From NORP294 sp047627915 (GTDB lineage Bacteria; Bacteroidota; Bacteroidia; Flavobacteriales_E; Vicingaceae), in assembly GCA_047627915.1 (NCBI GenBank), contig JBLHTZ010000006.1, forward strand, positions 17,208 to 81,207: 64,000 nt of DNA, given 5' to 3'. Each line of letters opens with the position of its first letter. The first letter of the stretch is position 1. A program made the position numbers and the translations under genes. Under the pieces are notes generated by a model that did not search any database, had not been told where the DNA came from, and saw only the letters and a list, made by a program, of their open reading frames with translations. This document shows, in pieces, positions 24,420 through 33,392 of the stretch.

Positions 24420-27167
24420 CTAAAATCTCGATATCGGAATAAATACTTCCCAGTTAGTTCGGCTGTAGGCTGTTTGCGATAAGGCATAATTGTAGCGAAC
24501 TCCAACTGGTGTGGAAAGAAGGCGTAATAAACGCAAATCTAAAATCAATTCAACGCCGGCACTGTTGAACTCTCTGTTTTTAGCGGTTGCAATCGAATAA
24601 TCAAAGAAAGCATTTGCTCTTATTCTTAGCAAATAGACAATTCCAAATGCTCCTATATCAGGATAAGCAATTGGGAAATGATAGTTGGTACTCAGCTTAT
24701 AGATTTCGTTGCTTCTGTATGTTCTAAATCCTCGAGAATATACAAATTGATCACTGTTACGGTAGTTTGTTTCTGCGCCTTCAATTCGAAGATCTGCTTC
24801 AATCACTAAATTGTCGTTTTTTAAAAGACCAGGAAGTGCTACTGCATTTTGCGCGCTAAACTGATAGTTTTGTTGATTCACTGCTCTTGCATCTTCTATA
24901 ACAGTGGAAAAGGCCAACTTTGGAAATATGTTTTTTCTAGCTTTTAATCTACTTTGGCGGTAGGAAATACTGTTGTTAACGATATGTAAGTCTTGGTTTG
25001 GTATTTCTTTTGATTTACTATCGATTGAACTAAAATTGTAAGTAGACGAAACCGCTAGGTTTCGAGAGAAAGATTTAGAAGAATAATTCAACGGAATACT
25101 AAAACCTATTCCTGTTCTGGTTTCTTTAAAATTGAACGTTCTATCAATTGTATTAATGCTTCTTTCAAGGTTTTGATAGAAAGCACTTAGTTGCACAAAA
25201 TATTGGCCATACTTAGCGTAAAAGTCAAATCCAGAGGTGTTTTCGTTTAAGTTATAGTTCCAACCGGCCTCGAGGTCTAAGGTGTTTAAAATGTTTTCTG
25301 AAGTAAACTCAAAGCCCAATTCAGTTTGACTTACGGTAGGTGTCCAAGAGTGAATATTAATTAGTGAGTTGGTTTTCTTGTATTCTTTGATTTCAGCATT
25401 CTGAAGGGTGTCTTCTGTTGGTATTTTTGACGATTCTAAAATGAAACTTGGATTGTAATAGGGCAAAGCGCTTAATTCAGGAACGAGTTGAAAAGGTTCA
25501 TAAACATCAGGAAATTCTGATTTCCGTAATTGAATTCCATTTAGTGTAAATGCTATAAAGTATAAATGACCAGTTGCCGGATCAATTGTTGGGGAGTATT
25601 TTCCGGAACCCTCTGCACACAATTCAGTTATTTGTTTGTTTTCTAACATGTACAGGTTGTCAATTCCGTTGTAGCTTGCTTCAAAGTATATTTTCCCTTT
25701 ATATTCTAGTGGTCTTCCCGTTATGTGATAGGTCCAATTTGTTTTTGGATTGATCTCACCTGATTGCAAAATCTCAATGATAGCAGTTTTGCCGATGCTA
25801 TCTCTTGCATTGGCAAGGAACGTATTTTGAGAAGTTGAAGTAATCTCTGTAAGGTAATATTGACCCGGGTTTCTTATTTTTTGGAGGAGTATTCCATCCT
25901 TTTGTAATAAATGAATTTCATATACTCCGTTAGGATTTACATAATTGGCTAGTATCTTTTCACCGTCGTTAGAAAAACTAGGATGGAAGTATTTTCCATT
26001 GGTTGTAAGCTGTGTTAGCTTTTTTGTATTGACATCGTACACCACAATGTCTTCGTAATCCATCCACCCCCATCTTTTATCAAAATGTGTTTCGGTAGAT
26101 AAGAGTTGCCCATCGTGAACATCAAAATAGTTGTTTGAGCGAATGCCGGCTTGTCGAATTTTTACTTTCTCACCATTTTCTAATTTGTAGAAGGCATTTG
26201 CTTCGTCGTAACTGCCGTGCATAAAATACAGCGTACTATCGTTATCAAATCTAGGGTAATAGTAATTACTGACTTCGTTTTTGCTAACTTGAAAAACAGA
26301 TTCTCCTAAAACATCCTCATTAACATGCCATTTCGAGGAAAAATCTGCCATCATGCTTTTGTACATTTTGGGAGACCTTTCGCCACCTTGCTTTTTTAAG
26401 GCTCTTGAGAAGGGATATACTAGACCTTTGTAAGAAGCCGCGCTTTTAAGCACTTTTGTCCAATAGTTTTCTCCATATTGCTCTCTGCCATAGCGAACCA
26501 TTAGGTAACCTAAACGATAGTGATCTGGGACAAAATCCCGAAAAGAACCGTTTCTGGCTTTGTCGTAGCTTGGAATATTTTGCTCCAACACAAAAGCACG
26601 ATATCCGTTAAAGAATGCAGGAATTCGTCCTCTTCCTTGTTCTGAATATTGGGTTTCGGCTAAGACTGCATTGCCTTCGAAAAACCAATTTGGAATGGCT
26701 AATGATTGAGCTGCTCCCCAAGTTAGTTCGCCACCGACCCAATGAAGAATTTTAGAAGCTCCGTAATAAGAATTAGCATATTGTAAAACATGTTGATATT
26801 CGTGAACTCCCAAGGTATAATGCCAAGGCAAAGTTCCAATGACATTATTTACAGGGTAAGGGGTTAGAAAAAACTCTGAAACAAAAGGAGCTAAACCTAC
26901 ATAACCATTTGCCTGTGTAGTGGAGTTTTGTAATATGATGTTGATGTTTCTTCTTTTGGTGCCAATGTTAACATCCAGTTTATTCATTCTACTAAATATG
27001 GCAGCTACTTTCTTTGCTGTAGATTCAATTTCAGGAGAATAGATTACTCGATAGTTTTCATTTTCTAATTGATTCCATTGTTTAGTAGGTTTAAACCCGC
27101 CGAATTCTTGACTAAACACATTTACTGCAAAAAGCAATGCGAAAACAAAGGTTAGGATTCGGAACAT
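24420..27167 (-). CDS. Outer membrane gluzincin-like protein with TolB-type propeller and C-terminal barrel
   Basis: 915-aa protein starting at the ATG whose first base is 27167; an upstream in-frame start 36 bases earlier would precede the signal peptide awkwardly. The signal peptide ends NVFSQ. Residues around 115-200 hold a zinc-protease-like site: GVHEYQHVLQYA (H-E-x-x-H) and then NWFFEGNAVLAE, with the third ligand Glu. The middle region has propeller-like strands (HPSFSNDGEKILANY, GKYSPTIDPATGHLYFI). The last 300 residues are alternating barrel strands ending in RTNWEVFIPISRF. It is probably a surface or periplasm-facing peptidase anchored in the outer membrane. The substrate is unknown. 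Confidence 0.75.
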   Translation of the reverse strand: MFRILTFVFALLFAVNVFSQEFGGFKPTKQWNQLENENYRVIYSPEIESTAKKVAAIFSRMNKLDVNIGTKRRNINIILQNSTTQANGYVGLAPFVSEFFLTPYPVNNVIGTLPWHYTLGVHEYQHVLQYANSYYGASKILHWVGGELTWGAAQSLAIPNWFFEGNAVLAETQYSEQGRGRIPAFFNGYRAFVLEQNIPSYDKARNGSFRDFVPDHYRLGYLMVRYGREQYGENYWTKVLKSAASYKGLVYPFSRALKKQGGERSPKMYKSMMADFSSKWHVNEDVLGESVFQVSKNEVSNYYYPRFDNDSTLYFMHGSYDEANAFYKLENGEKVKIRQAGIRSNNYFDVHDGQLLSTETHFDKRWGWMDYEDIVVYDVNTKKLTQLTTNGKYFHPSFSNDGEKILANYVNPNGVYEIHLLQKDGILLQKIRNPGQYYLTEITSTSQNTFLANARDSIGKTAIIEILQSGEINPKTNWTYHITGRPLEYKGKIYFEASYNGIDNLYMLENKQITELCAEGSGKYSPTIDPATGHLYFIAFTLNGIQLRKSEFPDVYEPFQLVPELSALPYYNPSFILESSKIPTEDTLQNAEIKEYKKTNSLINIHSWTPTVSQTELGFEFTSENILNTLDLEAGWNYNLNENTSGFDFYAKYGQYFVQLSAFYQNLERSINTIDRTFNFKETRTGIGFSIPLNYSSKSFSRNLAVSSTYNFSSIDSKSKEIPNQDLHIVNNSISYRQSRLKARKNIFPKLAFSTVIEDARAVNQQNYQFSAQNAVALPGLLKNDNLVIEADLRIEGAETNYRNSDQFVYSRGFRTYRSNEIYKLSTNYHFPIAYPDIGAFGIVYLLRIRANAFFDYSIATAKNREFNSAGVELILDLRLLRLLSTPVGVRYNYALSQTAYSRTNWEVFIPISRF

Positions 27168-27205
27168 AATTGACAAAATGAGGTTCTTTGTAGTAAATAA
27201 CAAAG

Positions 27206-27667
27206 ATGGGAAAAGAATTTGGGGTCGGTGATAAAATTCCTGATTTTACCTTGCCGAATGAACGAAATGAGCTGGTTAGCATCTCAGCGAAAGATGCTAA
27301 AAATCGGATCATTTATTTTTATCCAAAGGATGATACGAAGGTGTGCACTGCTCAAGCATGTAGTTTTAGAGACTGGCAAAGTGAACTAACAGAGCTAGGT
27401 TATGAAGTGATTGGGATTAGCAGTGATAGCACCGCAGCTCACCAACAATTTATTGCCAAGTATAATCTTAATTTTACCCTTTTTAGCGATAAAGGAGGGA
27501 AGGTAAGGAAGCAATTCGGAGCTTCATCATTTATAGGGCTTATTCCTTCAAGAAAAACCTTTTTAGTAAACAAATTCGGAATAGTAGAGTTTAGTTACAA
27601 TTCAATGTTCGAAGATGAAGGTCACATTAAAGCAGTTAAACAATTTATAATCAACAAAAACAAATAA
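27206..27667 (+). CDS. bcp: Thioredoxin-dependent peroxiredoxin, Bcp type
   Basis: 153-aa cytosolic peroxiredoxin that reduces H2O2 and organic hydroperoxides. The active site is YFYPKDDTKVCTAQACSF, with peroxidatic Cys47 and resolving Cys52 five residues later, the classic atypical 2-Cys Bcp arrangement. A C-terminal FGASSFIGLIPSRKTFLVNK completes the fold. Length is normal. It is divergent from the surface peptidase gene with only 38 bp between starts, and is followed after one base by the dienelactone hydrolase lipoprotein gene, so the two are co-transcribed. Confidence 0.92.
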   Translation: MGKEFGVGDKIPDFTLPNERNELVSISAKDAKNRIIYFYPKDDTKVCTAQACSFRDWQSELTELGYEVIGISSDSTAAHQQFIAKYNLNFTLFSDKGGKVRKQFGASSFIGLIPSRKTFLVNKFGIVEFSYNSMFEDEGHIKAVKQFIINKNK

Positions 27668-27668
27668 C

Positions 27669-28520
27669 ATGAAAGTAATGAGAATTAGTATTGTAATAGT
27701 AATAGCAACCCTGCTATGGGCTTGTGGAAGTGCTGTTGAAGAAAAGAATACAGATACCGAAAAGAAAACAGATACGGAAGCGTTTTCTGAGTTAGCAGAT
27801 GAAGATGGATTTGCTGAAAAGCACGATGAGCCATTAGAGATTGAAGTAGATGCCTTTGGTGAAATGAGAAAAGTAGCAACAGCAAATGGAGAGGATGCTA
27901 ACATTTATGTTGTAGAAAAAGAAGGTGCGACAAATTACGTATTGGTTTTGCACGAGTGGTGGGGGTTAAACAACCACATTATTGGAGAGGCTGACAGATT
28001 ATATAATAAATTGGGCAATGTGAACATTATTGCCTTGGATTTATACGACGGTAAGATGGCAACCGATAGAGAAACTGCAGGAAAGTACATGCAAGGAGCA
28101 GATGAAAACCGGATCAATGACATCATAAAGTCAACAATAGGCCAATTACCTGCAGATGCAAAAGTGGCTACAATAGGCTGGTGTTTTGGCGGTGGATGGT
28201 CGCTTAAAACAGCTATAGCAGCAGGTGATAAAACTGTAGCAACGGTTATGTATTATGGAATGCCTGTAGAGGATGTTGAAAAGTTGAAAACGCTTAATTC
28301 GGATGTTCTGTTTGTTTGGCCAAGTCAAGATCAGTGGATTAACGAGGAAGTAGTAACTAAGTTTACAGCTAATATGAAGGCTGCTGGAAAAGAGCTAGAT
28401 GTATTAACTTTTGACGCTGACCATGCTTTTGCTAATCCAAGTAGTGAGAAATTTGTTGAAAAAGCGGCGCTAGAGGCTAATGCAGCAGCTTTAGAGTATT
28501 TGAAGGAAAGATTAAAGTAG
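27669..28520 (+). CDS. Dienelactone hydrolase family lipoprotein
   Basis: 283-aa alpha/beta hydrolase with an N-terminal lipobox (TLLWAC, Cys19), so it is anchored in the envelope rather than cytosolic like classical DLH. After a Glu/Asp-rich linker (residues 21-60) come VLVLHEWWGLNNHI, ALDLYDGKMATD and the nucleophile elbow IGWCFGGG with Cys172, then PSQDQWI with the Asp and FDADHAFANP with the His. This Cys-Asp-His triad fits the DLH family, which cleaves lactone or ester bonds. The natural substrate is unknown. It shares a transcript with bcp. Confidence 0.87.
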   Translation: MKVMRISIVIVIATLLWACGSAVEEKNTDTEKKTDTEAFSELADEDGFAEKHDEPLEIEVDAFGEMRKVATANGEDANIYVVEKEGATNYVLVLHEWWGLNNHIIGEADRLYNKLGNVNIIALDLYDGKMATDRETAGKYMQGADENRINDIIKSTIGQLPADAKVATIGWCFGGGWSLKTAIAAGDKTVATVMYYGMPVEDVEKLKTLNSDVLFVWPSQDQWINEEVVTKFTANMKAAGKELDVLTFDADHAFANPSSEKFVEKAALEANAAALEYLKERLK

Positions 28521-28572
28521 AAGATGTAAGATCTTAGACTTTAGAGATAACCTTAAGTTGAGTGAAATAAAA

Positions 28573-28615
28573 AATCCCAAGGTTTCGAATAATCGAAACA
28601 CTTGGGATTATTTTT
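28573..28615. terminator. Bidirectional terminator
   Basis: AATCCCAAG-G-TTTCGA pairs with TCGAAA-CA-CTTGGGATT around a four-base loop. A tract lies on the left and T tract on the right, between the convergent DLH and Spt genes. Confidence 0.85.
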
Positions 28616-28628
28616 GCGTTTAGTTTTT

Positions 28629-29873
28629 TTAAACAGCAGCTATCTTATCTGACTTGTATTCTCCTGCCAACAATTTTGAAAGTACTTTTTTGAATGTTTC
28701 AATGGTGTATTCAACATCTTCCAACGTGTGCATTGCTGTTGGTATCAACCTCAAGATAATCATACCTCTTGGAATTACAGGGTAAACCACAATAGAGCAA
28801 AACAAACCGTGATTTTCTCTTAAATCAAGAGTTAGATTAGTTGCTTCACCGAGTCCACCTTCTAAAACAACGGGTGTAACTTGAGTATTTGTAGTTCCAA
28901 TGTTAAAACCTGCATCAACAAGCCCTTTTTGCAAAGCATTTGCGATAACCCATAACTGATCTTTCAGCTCTGGCATGGTTTTAATCATTTTTAATCGCTT
29001 TCTAGCACCAACAACCAATGGCATTGGTAACGATTTAGCAAAAATTTGAGAACGCATATTGTATCGTAAATAACGAACCATGTCTTCATCTCCTGCTATA
29101 AATGCTCCAATACTTGCAAACGACTTTGCGAAAGTTCCAAAGTAAATATCAATATCATCTTGAACACCTTGAGCTTCTCCAGTTCCTGCGCCAGTTTTTC
29201 CCATGGTACCTATTCCATGAGCGTCATCAACAAAAAGTCTGAAATTGTATTGTTTTTTCAACTCAACGATCTCTTTCAATTTGCCTTGATTTCCACTCAT
29301 TCCGAAAACACCTTCAGTAATTACCAAAATAGCTCCGTTTTGCTCAGTAGCTAACTTAGTAGCTCTTTCCAATTGTTTTTTAAGGTTTTCTATGTCGTTA
29401 TGCTTAAAGACGTACCTTTTACCTTGGTGAAGTCTAACTCCGTCAATGATACAAGCATGGGACTCACCATCGTAAACAATTACATCATTTCGATCAACCA
29501 AAGCGTCAATTGCCGACATACATCCTTGATAACCGAAGTTTAAAAGAATTGAATCTTGCTTCATCACAAAATCAGCCAATTCTTTTTCAAGTTTCTCATG
29601 AAGTGGAGTGTTTCCCGACATCATTCTTGCTCCCATAGGATATCCCATACCCCATTTTTTGGCAGCCTTATAATCTACTTTTCTAATTTCTGGATGATTA
29701 CTTAAACCTAAGTAATTGTTCAAACTCCACTGCAAAACTTCTTTCCCTCTAAAGGTCATTCTGTTATTTATTTCACCTTCTAACTTAGGGAATGTAAAAT
29801 AACCGTGACTCTCCTTTGCATGCTGTCCTAATGGACCTGGGTTTGCATTAATTTTATCAAATAAATCTTTCAT
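28629..29873 (-). CDS. spt: Alpha-oxoamine synthase: serine (or cysteate) palmitoyltransferase
   Basis: 414-aa PLP enzyme of the alpha-oxoamine synthase family, condensing an amino acid with an acyl-CoA. The cofactor Lys250 is in FGTFAKSFASIGAF and the ring-binding Asp216 is in VDDAHGIGT; GDGESHACIID-like GESHACI and SLNNYLGLSNHPE are also family marks. The N-terminus (GPLGQHAKESHGYFTFP) is typical of Bacteroidetes serine palmitoyltransferases rather than KBL or BioF. In Flavobacteriia close relatives make either sphingolipids from serine or sulfonolipids (capnine) from cysteate, and sequence alone does not settle it. It has its own promoter and a shared terminator. Confidence 0.85.
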   Translation of the reverse strand: MKDLFDKINANPGPLGQHAKESHGYFTFPKLEGEINNRMTFRGKEVLQWSLNNYLGLSNHPEIRKVDYKAAKKWGMGYPMGARMMSGNTPLHEKLEKELADFVMKQDSILLNFGYQGCMSAIDALVDRNDVIVYDGESHACIIDGVRLHQGKRYVFKHNDIENLKKQLERATKLATEQNGAILVITEGVFGMSGNQGKLKEIVELKKQYNFRLFVDDAHGIGTMGKTGAGTGEAQGVQDDIDIYFGTFAKSFASIGAFIAGDEDMVRYLRYNMRSQIFAKSLPMPLVVGARKRLKMIKTMPELKDQLWVIANALQKGLVDAGFNIGTTNTQVTPVVLEGGLGEATNLTLDLRENHGLFCSIVVYPVIPRGMIILRLIPTAMHTLEDVEYTIETFKKVLSKLLAGEYKSDKIAAV

Positions 29874-29895
29874 TCAATTTAATTTTATGAAGTCG

Positions 29896-29903
29896 CAAAT
29901 GTA
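29896..29903 (-). promoter_or_regulatory. -7 promoter box for spt
   Basis: Minus-strand TACATTTG matches TAnnTTTG, 22 bases upstream of the ATG at 29873. Confidence 0.5.
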
Positions 29904-30002
29904 AATGTAATTTGAATCATAAAAAAATCGAAGTATTAACTGGAAAACCTTGATAACTCGTGTGTTTTGTAAGTTTCTGAATGGCTTGCGAAACAATAAT
30001 CC

Positions 30003-30010
30003 TAATTTTG
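30003..30010 (+). promoter_or_regulatory. -7 promoter box for phnA
   Basis: TAATTTTG matches TAnnTTTG exactly, 16 bases before the ATG at 30027. Confidence 0.55.
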
Positions 30011-30026
30011 TGGAAAAACCGAACCA

Positions 30027-30605
30027 ATGGCCTTAATAGACGATTTAGAAAACAGAAGTGGGAATAAGTGTGAGTTTTGCGGATCAACTGTCAATTTAGC
30101 TCCATTCTTGGTAGCACCTAAAACTGAAAAAACAACTGAAAACCACGTTTATGCCTGCGAAACATGTTTTGATCAATTGGAAAACCCAGATGTTGCGGAG
30201 CCAAACCATTGGCGTTGTTTAAATGATTCTATGTGGAATGAAAACGCTGCGGTCAAGGTGGTTTCTTACCGAATGTTACACCATCTAAAAAACGAAGGAT
30301 GGCCGCAAGATTTGTTGGACATGATTTATTTAGATGAGCAGGAATTGGAATGGGCAAAAGAAGGAATTGTTGAAGAAAATCCAAATGCAGTTGTTCATAG
30401 AGACAGTAATGGTGTCGTTTTGCAAAATGGAGATAGTGTAACGGTCATTAAAGATTTGAATGTGAAAGGTAGCAGCCTGGTAGCCAAAAGAGGAACCGCC
30501 GTTCGAAACATCACTTTAGTGCATGACAATGCTGAACACATTGAGGGTAGAGTAGAAGGGCAGCAGATTGTAATCTTGACGCAATACGTGAAGAAGAACG
30601 CATAG
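30027..30605 (+). CDS. phnA: PhnA-domain protein
   Basis: 192-aa cytosolic protein. The N-terminal zinc ribbon has NKCEFCGS and YACETCFDQL (two C-x2-C knuckles), followed by NHWRCLNDSMW. The C-terminal SH3-like PhnA domain spans about residues 125-190: DSNGVVLQNGDSVTVIKDL, VKGSSLVAKRGT, HIEGRVEGQQIVILTQYVKK. E. coli PhnA (YjdM) was once linked to phosphonate use, but it lies outside the pathway genes and its role is unclear. The Bacteroidetes form with the longer Trp-rich middle is usual. It is monocistronic. Confidence 0.85.
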   Translation: MALIDDLENRSGNKCEFCGSTVNLAPFLVAPKTEKTTENHVYACETCFDQLENPDVAEPNHWRCLNDSMWNENAAVKVVSYRMLHHLKNEGWPQDLLDMIYLDEQELEWAKEGIVEENPNAVVHRDSNGVVLQNGDSVTVIKDLNVKGSSLVAKRGTAVRNITLVHDNAEHIEGRVEGQQIVILTQYVKKNA

Positions 30606-30722
30606 TTTTTTGAAATTGCAGGGGTTTATAGGTTTTAGTTAAAGAATCAGTTCTGTAGAAACTATTTTGGTAGTTGAGATTTAAGTTTATCGTGATTATA
30701 TTTAATATTCTAAAACATACCT

Positions 30723-32080
30723 ATGTTTCGAATATGTATAGCCGTTTCACTTGCAATTTTTGTGCTCTCTTCAAGCTTAGCCGCTCAAAATAACTTCCAC
30801 TTCTCGGGAACAATTGAGAATCCCAACTCCGATACGTTGACGATTATCCAACTACTTACCACCGCTCTATATTAGATGAAAATGGAAGTTTTTCCGATTC
30901 TTTGCGAGTTGAAGAAGGCTTTTATTGGTTGAATGATGGAGAGGAAACTACCGAGATCTATCTGGCACCCAATAATGATTTAAGTGTTTTTATCGATGCG
31001 AAGGAATTTGATGAAACCTTGCAATTTACCGGAAGCTTATCAAACGAGAATAATTATTTAGCACGGAAAGCACTTTGGTTAGAGAGTTTTGGTAGTTTTT
31101 CGGTTTATAGTGTTTACACTGTAAAAAGTGAACAAGACTTTCTTTATTACGCAGATTCACTTTATCAAGAGCGAGTAGCCTACTTAAAAAACGATAAAAC
31201 CCTCAATAAGCAGTTTCGCAGCTTATCAGCGAAAGATGATGAATTAGATCTTATTGTAGCTATTGATAGTTATGCAGGTTTTCGTCGATTTTATACCAAG
31301 GACGAAGAGTTTAGAAAAAGTGATACCTTCCCTGAACCAATTAGAGATATTGACTTTGATAACCCTAGCTGGATTAATCTTTCTTCCTACCGCAATGCTA
31401 TAGTCCATTGGGTCAATCGAAAAGTAGGAGATGTTGGAGTGCAAGAAGGCGAAGATTGGGGCCTCGCATGGGTGAAAATGATGGAAAGGAGCTTGCAAGA
31501 TAAAAAAGTAAGGGAAGTTATGTCAATAAACTGGTTATCTAGAATGACTTCTTCAAAAGAGGTAGATTCTGTTTACTTTTATTTGGATAAAATGTTGACT
31601 CGTCAAGATTTTAAGAAAATGGCACTAAATGCCTATGGAAAAGTGAACAAGACGGCAAAAGGAATGCCTTCTCCAGGCTTTACTTTTAAAGACAGAAATG
31701 ATAAAAATGTAAGCCTCGATGATTTTAGAGGCAAGATAGTATATATAGATATTTGGGCAACTTGGTGTGGTCCGTGTATCTCTGAAATTCCAAAATTGAA
31801 AGAAGTCAAGAACCATTTTAAAGGAAAGGATGTCGTTTTTATTAGCATTTGTCAAGATGATACCCATGAGCGATGGATAAAAATGTTAGATGATAAAGAG
31901 TTAAAAGGGGTACAACTATATACTGACAACAAAGAAGATTCGTTTTTTACAGATTACTCCTTTAACGGGATTCCTCGTTTTATCTTACTTGATCGAGAAG
32001 GGGTTATTGTTAATCCAAATGCAAAAAGGCCCTCTAACCCTGAGTTAATTTCAGAATTAGAAGGCCTAATTAGTGAGTAG
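30723..32080 (+). pseudogene. TlpA/ResA-like thioredoxin-fold protein, frameshifted near the N-terminus
   Basis: The gene starts at ATG 30723 with a signal peptide (ending SSLAAQ) and reads FSGTIENPNSDTLTI before hitting TAG. The matching continuation, PTTYHRSILDENGSFSDS and onward, is in the -1 frame, so one base is missing between about 30838 and 30848. The downstream frame is intact for 392 codons. Its C-terminal 140 residues are a thioredoxin domain: PGFTFKDRNDKNVSL, the active site WATWCGPCISEIPK (C-x2-C) and the cis-Pro GIPRFILLD. It would reduce periplasmic disulfides. As read, the protein lacks its export signal. Confidence 0.82.
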
Positions 32081-32090
32081 TACTAACTAC

Positions 32091-32429
32091 TTACTCTTTT
32101 GCTCCGAGCAATAAGATTTCGTTTATTAAAATCTCAGTTACATAACGCTTTGTTTTGTCTTTTGCCTCGTAAGATCTGCTGGTGAGTTTACCTTCAACGG
32201 CAACTTGACTTCCTTTTTTCAAATACTTCTCTGCTATTTCGGCTGTCTTACCCCAGGCAACCAAATTGTGCCATGTGGTTTCTTCTACTTGCTCGCCTTT
32301 ATTGTTTTTATAGCGGTCGCTAGTTGCGATAGAGAATTTTGCTACGGTTGATCCACTTTCTAGCGTTTTTACTTCTGGATTCATACCTAAGTTACCGATA
32401 AGTTGTACGTTGTTTCTTAAATTTTTCAT
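32091..32429 (-). CDS. ssb: Single-stranded DNA-binding protein, second tandem copy
   Basis: 112-aa OB-fold protein that coats single-stranded DNA. The start is the ATG at 32429, giving the same N-terminus as the upstream copy; a longer ORF start at 32489 would overlap the neighbour and is unlikely. It has MKNLRNNVQLIGNLGM, TWHNLVAWGKTAEIAE and KKGSQVAVEGKL. Its first 78 residues are identical to those of the other copy, and only nine differences occur, all in the last 34 residues. It lacks the acidic C-terminal tail that in classical SSB recruits partner proteins. Confidence 0.92.
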   Translation of the reverse strand: MKNLRNNVQLIGNLGMNPEVKTLESGSTVAKFSIATSDRYKNNKGEQVEETTWHNLVAWGKTAEIAEKYLKKGSQVAVEGKLTSRSYEAKDKTKRYVTEILINEILLLGAKE

Positions 32430-32472
32430 GTCTAATATGAATTTGTGTGTTTGTGTTGTTATTGTTTTTTGA

Positions 32473-32811
32473 TTAATCTTTTGCTCCAAGCATTAAGATT
32501 TCATTTACTACGATTTCTGATACGTATTTTTTCGTACCGTCCTTCGCTTCATAGGAGCGGTTGGTGAGTTTGCCATCAACAGCTACTTGACTTCCTTTTT
32601 TTAAATACTTCTCTGCTATTTCGGCTGTCTTACCCCAGGCAACTAAATTGTGCCACGTGGTTTCTTCTACTTGCTCGCCTTTATTGTTTTTATAACGATC
32701 GCTAGTTGCGATAGAGAATTTGGCTACAGTGGAACCACTTTCTAATGTTTTTACTTCTGGATTCATACCTAAGTTACCGATAAGTTGTACGTTGTTTCTT
32801 AAATTTTTCAT
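32473..32811 (-). CDS. ssb: Single-stranded DNA-binding protein, first tandem copy
   Basis: 112-aa OB-fold SSB, upstream partner of the near-identical gene 43 bp downstream. Motifs are the same: NNVQLIGNLG, SIATSDRYKNNKGEQ, WHNLVAWGKTAEIAEKYL. The end is NEILMLGAKD with no Asp-Asp-x-Pro-Phe tip, so it cannot recruit repair enzymes in the usual way; a second full-length SSB elsewhere in the genome is expected. The sequence around the ATG (ATTAGCATG, then minus-strand AATTCAT) is shared with the other copy, so the duplication covered the leader. Two inverted repeats lie upstream at 32913-32970. Confidence 0.92.
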   Translation of the reverse strand: MKNLRNNVQLIGNLGMNPEVKTLESGSTVAKFSIATSDRYKNNKGEQVEETTWHNLVAWGKTAEIAEKYLKKGSQVAVDGKLTNRSYEAKDGTKKYVSEIVVNEILMLGAKD

Positions 32812-33392
32812 GCTAATATGAATTAAATGTTATTAAATAATTTGTTAAAAATGTGTCGTTGAATTCAATTGACGGTGCAAAGATTAGAAGGTAGGAAAGT
32901 TCGATTCGGTTGTTAAACGCTTATAGTCGTTTAAGATTCGTTTGTAAGCGACTAAAAACACTTACAAACGGATATGTTGTTTTAAATGATGTTTTTAGTT
33001 AATTAGGAGAGGTGTAATTATTTTTGATTTTTTATTCGATTTTTCTGTGTAAATCGGATAAATATTGAATCGGAATTGAAATAAAAGGTTTATTTCCCAT
33101 CAACAGTTACAACCTGAAGCGATGCATAAGACCTACAAAATGTCCTTTGAGAATTTAATCCTTGATGTTTAATTGCGCTGCACATGCACTAATTCCGTGA
33201 AAGGAAAGAATGCTTGTTCAATCAAAAAAACTGAACAAAAGGAAGTTCCGTTTTTTGACACTAGAGAAATTTAAGTAATCAGAATTTACATTGTTTGGCC
33301 CAATTTCCTCAGAGTGATGCCTTCCCTTCGATAGAAAGAGTTATTTTGGAAGGTGTTAGGAATCTAGAATTGTGTTTGGGTAAAATCTTTAA
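32812..33392. other. 581-bp intergenic region with paired inverted repeats
   Basis: No gene is supported. Close to ssb is a minus-strand TAATCTTTGCACC (32878-32886), one base longer in its spacer than the -7 consensus. Beyond it are the inverted repeats described separately. The half nearest the T9SS gene (33000-33392) holds several short unrelated ORFs but no motif, hairpin or RNA that I recognise. Confidence 0.55.
32913..32970. repeat. Two adjacent inverted repeats sharing AAACG/CGTTT
   Basis: Repeat A is TTAAACG (32913-32919) and CGTTTAA (32928-32934) with an 8-base spacer. Repeat B is CGTTTGTAAG (32939-32948) and CTTACAAACG (32961-32970) with a 12-base spacer. Both are upstream of the tandem ssb genes and of their likely promoter. 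They could be operators for a dimeric regulator or hairpins in a leader transcribed the other way. No known regulator site is matched. Confidence 0.6.

Noticed and set aside
32430..32489. Longer start for the second ssb copy
   Set aside because: It would add 20 residues absent from the near-identical neighbour and overlap that gene's end.
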